From assembly GCF_039839275.1 (NCBI RefSeq), contig NZ_JBDOQP010000001.1:434001-498000 (forward strand): 64,000 nt of DNA, in the 5' to 3' direction. A program made the translations under genes and the position numbers. Below the pieces are notes generated by a model. That model did no database searches and was not told the DNA's origin. It saw nothing but the letters and a program-made list of their open reading frames with translations. Every line of letters begins with the position of its first letter. Position 1 is the first letter of the stretch. Source of the DNA: Aerobium sp039839275 (GTDB lineage Bacteria; Pseudomonadota; Alphaproteobacteria; Rhizobiales; Rhizobiaceae). This document shows positions 59,811 to 64,000 of the stretch, in pieces.

Positions 59811-60434
59811 ATGGACACTATGGTGACCCGTGGATTTGTAGGGAAGAAGCCCGGGGGCGGACCCAAGGACCCGACCGAACGCATTCCGCCCGGGCAGCAC
59901 TTGGTGAATGACTTCCCGGTGCTGACGGCCGGCCCTACGCCCCGGATCGCGACGGTGGACTGGGCGTTCACCCTCAAGGTCGGCCCGCAACCCGTAAAGA
60001 AGTGGACTTGGCAGGAGTTCAACGCCCTGCCGATGACCAAGGTGGTGCGCGACATCCATTGCGTGACGACGTGGTCAAAGCTGGACACTCAGTGGGAAGG
60101 GGTGATGGTCGACGACATCCTGGCCGATGCAGGGATAGAACCGCCGACAGACTTCGTGTTGGCGCATTCGTTCGATGGCTATTCCACGAATGTGCCGGTA
60201 GCAGACATGGTTGGCGGCAAGGCTATGGTCGCGTTGAAATTCGGTGGGCAGCCGCTTGCGACCGATCATGGTGGTCCGGCACGTCTGCTGGTGCCGCATC
60301 TCTATTTCTGGAAGTCCGCGAAATGGGTGAACGGCTTGCAGTTTACGCAAAAGGATGAGCCAGGGTTCTGGGAACTACGCGGTTATCACATCTATGGCGA
60401 CCCCTGGTTGGAACAACGGTATACCAGTGATTGA
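59811..60434 (+). CDS. sulfite-oxidase-like molybdopterin oxidoreductase
   Basis: A 207-residue protein with only the molybdopterin domain of the sulfite oxidase superfamily. The Cys that ligates molybdenum is in VRDIHCVTTWSKLD, and the later segments MVDDILADAGIEPPTDFVLAHSFDGYSTNVP and HGGPARLLVPHLYFWKSAKWV are typical. No heme domain and no Tat signal are seen, so it is likely cytoplasmic, unlike MsrP/YedY. It overlaps the flavin-reductase gene by 8 bases, which should supply or accept electrons. The substrate (sulfite, a sulfoxide, or other) is unknown. Confidence 0.88.
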   Translation: MDTMVTRGFVGKKPGGGPKDPTERIPPGQHLVNDFPVLTAGPTPRIATVDWAFTLKVGPQPVKKWTWQEFNALPMTKVVRDIHCVTTWSKLDTQWEGVMVDDILADAGIEPPTDFVLAHSFDGYSTNVPVADMVGGKAMVALKFGGQPLATDHGGPARLLVPHLYFWKSAKWVNGLQFTQKDEPGFWELRGYHIYGDPWLEQRYTSD

Positions 60435-61179
60435 AGCTGCGAGCCTTTCGAAGGCTGGTGTGTGGATGGAGGCGCGCGTGTCCTCGATCCTTGACCGAAC
60501 GCCGTCCATCAAGAGTTTCTTCTTCGACGTGGGAACGCACTTCCGGCATATTGCCGGGCAGCACATGGTCGTCAGGCTTACGGATCCGGACGGCTACAGT
60601 GTGATGCGGAGCTACTCCATCGCCTCGGCGCCCGCCGGCGATGGTATTATCGAACTGGCTATCGAGAGACTTGCAGATGGGGAGGTGTCGCACTTCTTCC
60701 ACGATGTTGTCGAAGTCGGAGATGCCATCGAACTGCGCGGTCCCTTGGGAGGCCATTTCATCTGGTCTGCCGAAAAGCCGGGGACATCGCTTTTGATCGG
60801 CGGCGGATCCGGCGTCGTTCCGCTGATATCGATGGCCCGCCAGCGCCGGACAGGGTCGGCAGGTGAGCCCATGGGGCTGCTGCTCTCCGCACGCAGTAAG
60901 GACGACGCTCCATTCTTCGACGAACTTGTCGAGATGGATGCCGGAACCCCGGGCTTCTCGTTCACGGCCACCTTTACGCGGGAGCCTCCGGTGCGCGCTG
61001 CAGACTTCGACCGACGCCTGGACGAGGATATGATCCGGGTAGTCCTCGGCCGCCTCGGCCAACCGCCGGACTGCACTTTCATCTGCGGCTCGAACCGCTT
61101 CGTCAATGCGGCGGCTGACAGCGTCCTTGCTGCTGGCATCCCGGCCGAAACGGTGCGGACCGAAAGATATGGCGGCTGA
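60427..61179 (+). CDS. FAD/NAD(P)-binding ferredoxin-reductase-type protein
   Basis: A 250-residue flavin reductase. The FAD site RSYSIAS (about 62-68) and NAD(P) site LLIGGGSGVVPLISM (about 122-136) are clear, and it ends at the conserved ERYGG. No iron-sulfur domain is attached. The GTG at 60427 overlaps the end of the molybdoenzyme gene. Together the two form an NAD(P)H to FAD to molybdopterin chain without heme, as in other cytoplasmic sulfite-oxidase-like pairs. Confidence 0.87.
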   Translation: MIEAASLSKAGVWMEARVSSILDRTPSIKSFFFDVGTHFRHIAGQHMVVRLTDPDGYSVMRSYSIASAPAGDGIIELAIERLADGEVSHFFHDVVEVGDAIELRGPLGGHFIWSAEKPGTSLLIGGGSGVVPLISMARQRRTGSAGEPMGLLLSARSKDDAPFFDELVEMDAGTPGFSFTATFTREPPVRAADFDRRLDEDMIRVVLGRLGQPPDCTFICGSNRFVNAAADSVLAAGIPAETVRTERYGG

Positions 61180-61507
61180 CGCGGTGGCTGGAACGCGCGC
61201 CTGACGACTTCACAAAGGGGAAAACCACGCACGACCAAGAAGACATGCAGCCGTCCGACGCGTCAGGCCATAACGGCTGCGTTCATCAAGGGCCTTAGCC
61301 TCCCTGCTTTCCTACCCTTTCACTCTTCAGCTACCTCAGGTCGTGCCCGGTACAAGCAAGGATCAGAAGTCGTTGGTTGAGGCCGATACCTGGCGCAATG
61401 GCCGCTTGTGAGAAATCCCAGATCAGGGTCGAATGTCCGAGAATGGTGTCGGAAGCAGCCATCGCCGGAGCGATGCGGGACATAGGTGACATTTTGTACC
61501 AATGACA

Positions 61508-61527
61508 TGGCGGAGGGAGTGGGATTT
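61508..61527 (-). repeat. candidate att core, tRNA-Ser 3'-end-like
   Basis: On the reverse strand the 20 bases AAATCCCACTCCCTCCGCCA match the T-arm and acceptor 3' end, including CCA, of a tRNA-Ser of the GGAGGGA-acceptor type. No complete tRNA surrounds it. It lies just upstream of the integrase gene, where an attachment site belongs. Confidence 0.5.
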
Positions 61528-61547
61528 ACACACCTCTCCGCCAGTGT

Positions 61548-61557
61548 CCGCACTAGG
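61548..61557 (+). repeat. CCGCACTAGG repeat, copy 1
   Basis: This copy lies upstream of the integrase. A second identical copy is at 62911-62920, and a shorter CCGCACT at 62856-62862. They flank the integrase gene and might be arm-type integrase sites. Confidence 0.35.
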
Positions 61558-61654
61558 TCGCAGAAGTGGTTGAAATACCGGAATTCTGCGGCCTTTTTGT
61601 TTGCTGGTATCCGCCCCCGTCCGCTATCATCCTCGCGACATTGTGGGGAAGATT

Positions 61655-62854
61655 GTGGGGAAGAGGTTGGCGCGCGGATCAAAGAAGCTTTCAGCCACGG
61701 AAGTCAAAGCGATTGTCCGCCCGGGCCGTCATGCGGATGGCGGGGGGCTATATCTCAACGTATCGGCATCCGGTACGAAGTCCTGGGTCTATCTGTTCAT
61801 GAAGAACAGAGTTCGCAGGGAGATGGGGCTTGGCGCTTACCCGGCGGTCTCCCTTGCTGCAGCGAGAGAGAAGGCCGAGTCGGCTCGAGCCGTGGTGGCA
61901 GCCGGCGAAGATCCGTTCGCCCTGCGCAGACAAGAGGCGCCGAAGACTTTCGCAGAGGCCGCGGAGGCGTTCATCGGCTCAATGGAGAAGGGCTGGCGAA
62001 ACGATAAGCATGTCGCACAGTGGCGCATGACGCTTGGACCGACATACTGCAAAGACATCCAAAATAGACCAGTTTCAGAGGTGAGCACCGATGATGTCCT
62101 GGCCGTTCTGTCGCCGATCTGGACCACGAAGGTAGAGACCGCGTCACGGGTGCGGGGGAGGATTGAGCGCGTGCTCGAATATGCCAAGGTCAAAGGCTGG
62201 CGGACGGGCGACAATCCGGCCCTCTGGCGCGGCCACCTTCGTGGCGCCTTGCCACCTCGTAAGAAACTTCAGCGAGGTCATCATGCAGCTATGCCATATT
62301 CGGACGTGCCCCAGTTCGTCGGTCGTCTGACGTCTGCAGATGCAATGGCAGCCCGTGCGCTGGAGTTCCTCATCCTTACAGCAGCGCGATCGGGGGAGGT
62401 GATCAACGCTCGATGGTCCGAGATAAAGCTGAAAGAAGGCGTGTGGATCGTGCCCAAGGAGCGAATGAAAGCCGGTGTGGAGCACCGCGTTCCTCTTCCT
62501 GAGCGGGCGATCGCGATATTGACTGCGCTGCACGATACGAGGCTCAACGAATTTGTATTCCCTGGCGAGAAGAAGGATCGTCCGCTCTCACCCATGGCTC
62601 TCACGATGCTGATGCGGCGGATGGATGCCGGCCACTTCACCCCGCACGGGTTCCGATCGTCTTTCCGCGATTGGGCTGGCGATGCCACAAGCTTTCCCCG
62701 AGAGATCGCGGAAGCCGCTCTTGCGCACAAGGTCGGCGATGAGACCGAGCGAGCCTATCGCCGGTCCGATGCTCTTGCGCGCCGTCGTAAGATGATGGGC
62801 GCCTGGGCTGCCTTCTGCACCAGAAAAAACGTAGGAAAAAAGTCTCCGCAGTAG
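61655..62854 (+). CDS. int: P4-type tyrosine integrase
   Basis: A tyrosine recombinase of about 399 residues. The N-terminal arm-binding domain shows KKLSATEVKAIVRPGRHADGG and GLGAYPAVSLAAAREKA. Catalytic residues are complete: Arg in TAARSGEVINARW, His-x-x-Arg in THGFRSSFRDWA-like sequence (HGFRSSFRDW), His in LAHKVG and the nucleophile Tyr in ERAYRRSD. The start is ambiguous among ATG 61601, GTG 61643 and GTG 61655; the last begins nearest the domain. The gene appears intact and likely active. Confidence 0.93.
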   Translation: MGKRLARGSKKLSATEVKAIVRPGRHADGGGLYLNVSASGTKSWVYLFMKNRVRREMGLGAYPAVSLAAAREKAESARAVVAAGEDPFALRRQEAPKTFAEAAEAFIGSMEKGWRNDKHVAQWRMTLGPTYCKDIQNRPVSEVSTDDVLAVLSPIWTTKVETASRVRGRIERVLEYAKVKGWRTGDNPALWRGHLRGALPPRKKLQRGHHAAMPYSDVPQFVGRLTSADAMAARALEFLILTAARSGEVINARWSEIKLKEGVWIVPKERMKAGVEHRVPLPERAIAILTALHDTRLNEFVFPGEKKDRPLSPMALTMLMRRMDAGHFTPHGFRSSFRDWAGDATSFPREIAEAALAHKVGDETERAYRRSDALARRRKMMGAWAAFCTRKNVGKKSPQ

Positions 62855-63140
62855 TCCGCACTGGCTTGCGTTGTTCTTCTTTTGAGCTACATTAATGATT
62901 GATTGTAGGACCGCACTAGGGCGCGCAAAGTTCATATCTTGAGCCCGCCCGACATGTCTGTCCGGAGATAGCCGCAAGGCCATCCAGCATCGCTCGCAAC
63001 GGGGCGATGTGTGTGCATCGCACACGTTTGGATGGATGGCTTGGCGGGTACCCACATCCGAGACCGTTGCCGGATTTCCCCATTCGCGGGGGAGTTCGGC
63101 GCGGTCTTTTTTTATGCCTCGAGTTCAGAAAGGAGCAACG
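62855..63140. other. intergenic region behind the integrase
   Basis: About 286 bases with no gene. It contains two more CCGCACT-type repeats (62856 and 62911) and an AT-richer stretch (62883-62906), probably a promoter or excisionase-binding region. Confidence 0.45.
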
Positions 63141-63353
63141 ATGAACGAGGTGGTCGAGGAAGAAGTTGTAGGCGGAAAGGTAGCCTACAGGATCAACGAG
63201 TTCTGCGCCGCCTTCGGGGTGGGGAAGTCGCTGGTATTCGAGGAGATCGCGGCCGGAAGGCTGCGCACCAAGAAGGCTGGCCGTAGGACGCTCATTCCCG
63301 CGCGCGATGCTTCCGCATGGCTGGAGGCATTGCCGGAAGGGAGGCTTCCATGA
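63141..63353 (+). CDS. excisionase-like helix-turn-helix DNA-binding protein
   Basis: A 70-residue protein with a MerR-like/excisionase HTH: AYRINEFCAAFGVGKSLVFEEI then RLRTKKAGRRTLIPARDA, followed by a short WLEALPEG tail. AAAGGAG precedes the ATG at 63141. Proteins of this kind next to an integrase act in excision or as element regulators. Its stop overlaps the next ATG by 3 bases. Confidence 0.85.
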   Translation: MNEVVEEEVVGGKVAYRINEFCAAFGVGKSLVFEEIAAGRLRTKKAGRRTLIPARDASAWLEALPEGRLP

Positions 63354-63556
63354 CGATCCCTATCGGCGGCAGCACCGGTTGCGATCATGAGCACAGCGCG
63401 GCGGTTGACGAGGCCGCTGCCTGGCTTTCCCAGACGCCGCCACAGGCCATCGGCAAGCCTGTCATTCCCGCCTTGCGCCAGCGCTTTGGATTGACGCCAC
63501 TGGAGGCATGCGAGGCGGTGCGAGAGGCCAATCTGCGGAGGGCGCGGGCGATATGA
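63350..63556 (+). CDS. small hypothetical protein of the element
   Basis: A 68-residue protein that overlaps both neighbours (ATGA at each end), so it is translated in step with them. The C-terminal half, FGLTPLEACEAVREANLRRAR, has the look of a small UBA- or HTH-like helical bundle. No function can be assigned. Similar short genes are frequent at this place in rhizobial islands. Confidence 0.65.
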   Translation: MTIPIGGSTGCDHEHSAAVDEAAAWLSQTPPQAIGKPVIPALRQRFGLTPLEACEAVREANLRRARAI

Positions 63557-64000
63557 GCGCGGCGTACCTGAAAAAGAACGGTGATGGAACCGGCCACCTC
63601 ATGCTGGGCAAGGTGATCCTGCGCGATCTGCGCTGGGAGAAAAAGCCCCAGCATAAAAAGCACCAGCGGAAGGGATGGCGCCACTCGCTCGAAATGCAGC
63701 GTCTGCGTGAAATCGAGGACATCATCAGGCACCGATTCAACGGGCCTGTGCCTGATCCGGAAGGCACCGACGACCGCGAAACTTGTCTCGACTTCGTGCG
63801 CGTCGCTGCGCTCTCGCTTGTGCCTGGGCAGGACATGGCCATGTGGTGCCGTGTGTTCGCGCCCTGGGTAACTGAAGCTGATCTTCTGCCGATCACCGTA
63901 GAGGCTTCAAAGCGTCGTCGCATGATGCGGGCGGATGGCGCCGCGGGTCTGCTCCACCTCACCATGACCGAGCGGCTGGCATTGAAGCTGAAGACCATTG
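63553..64000 (+). CDS. hypothetical element protein, 3' end beyond window
   Basis: An open frame from ATG 63553 to the window edge (149 residues so far). It starts MSAAYLKKNGDGTGHL; a basic stretch KKPQHKKHQRKGWRHS lies near residue 31, and a helical part with DFVRVAALSLVPGQDMAMW follows. No family recognised. Overlap with the previous gene supports translation. Confidence 0.65.
   Translation, partial: MSAAYLKKNGDGTGHLMLGKVILRDLRWEKKPQHKKHQRKGWRHSLEMQRLREIEDIIRHRFNGPVPDPEGTDDRETCLDFVRVAALSLVPGQDMAMWCRVFAPWVTEADLLPITVEASKRRRMMRADGAAGLLHLTMTERLALKLKTI

Larger units (their letters stand above)
61180..61654. other. intergenic left flank of the integrative element
   Basis: About 475 bases with no convincing gene. 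It includes the tRNA-Ser-like fragment at 61508-61527 and one CCGCACTAGG repeat (61548-61557). The left part up to 61500 shows nothing I recognise. Confidence 0.5.
61508..64000. mobile_element. left end of an integrative element (continues past the window)
   Basis: Contains the candidate att core, a P4-type integrase, an excisionase-like HTH protein and two small genes of unknown function, all on the + strand. The last is cut by the window end. Gene order is that of prophage-like or mobilisable islands. Confidence 0.72.

Noticed and set aside
1..64000. CRISPR arrays, insertion sequences with terminal repeats, rRNA genes or classic riboswitches.
   Set aside because: None was recognised on reading both strands; no regularly spaced repeat array or transposase motif was found.

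Overview
The window looks like the chromosome of a GC-rich alphaproteobacterium of the order Hyphomicrobiales, closest in style to Mesorhizobium, Aminobacter and related Phyllobacteriaceae. The evidence is a sciP / fliJ-like / ctrA / response regulator / chpT cluster with TTAA-N7-TTAA boxes and GANTC sites, a fused trpE(G) gene behind a leaderless trpL attenuator, a choXWV choline importer and an EipA (DUF1134) gene. The species assignment is inference; no rRNA gene is present.

Region by region. 1-12.1 kb: a carbohydrate cassette with a RidA-family gene end, an enolase-superfamily enzyme, a CUT1 ABC importer, a GH31 alpha-glycosidase, a fucose/arabinose-isomerase-fold protein, a ROK regulator, a PfkB kinase and a Schiff-base aldolase. 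It ends next to a tRNA-Met(CAT) gene whose 3' flank carries the decayed start of a tyrosine integrase, so the cassette may lie on an old genomic island. 12.9-15.2 kb: a Gfo/Idh/MocA oxidoreductase and mnmA. 15.4-19.6 kb: the CtrA cell-cycle cluster and eipA. 19.7-27.5 kb: a membrane-anchored coiled-coil protein, a TrmH-type methyltransferase, copZA with an ArsR regulator, a HugZ-like protein, and an alpha-methylacyl-CoA racemase / SDR pair. 27.6-30.7 kb: choXWV. 30.9-32.6 kb: thymidine kinase and a fatty-acid desaturase. 32.7-39.4 kb: a tight five-gene operon of unknown function built around an AAA ATPase and a membrane-anchored DUF2333 protein, the best candidate in the window for an undescribed system. 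39.6-50.5 kb: fhs, DUF2254, a DUF1127/LysR divergent pair, PAP2, DUF1206, a 2H phosphoesterase, trpL-trpE(G), a CDF transporter and an SDR. 50.5-51.5 kb: a second, His-rich CDF exporter. 51.7-56.3 kb: a tRNA-Arg(CCG) gene followed by a 4.5-kb insert bounded by an exact 18-bp repeat of the tRNA 3' end, carrying two regulator/enzyme modules and no integrase. 56.3-61.2 kb: a YihY/BrkB protein, a CueR-controlled copper/redox locus, an RraA-like enzyme, and a molybdopterin oxidoreductase with a flavin reductase. 61.5-64 kb: the left end of an integrative element (P4-type integrase, excisionase-like HTH and two unknown small genes) that runs off the window.

The genes work together in several modules. 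The sugar cassette could import an alpha-glycoside, hydrolyse it, and isomerise, phosphorylate and split the released sugar. CtrA, its antagonist SciP and its phosphotransferase ChpT sit within 3.2 kb, with boxes at sciP, ctrA and eipA. CueR-type operators precede copZA, a glutaredoxin-MauE fusion and cueR itself, which suggests one copper regulon. At least three tRNA-associated integration scars show repeated insertion.
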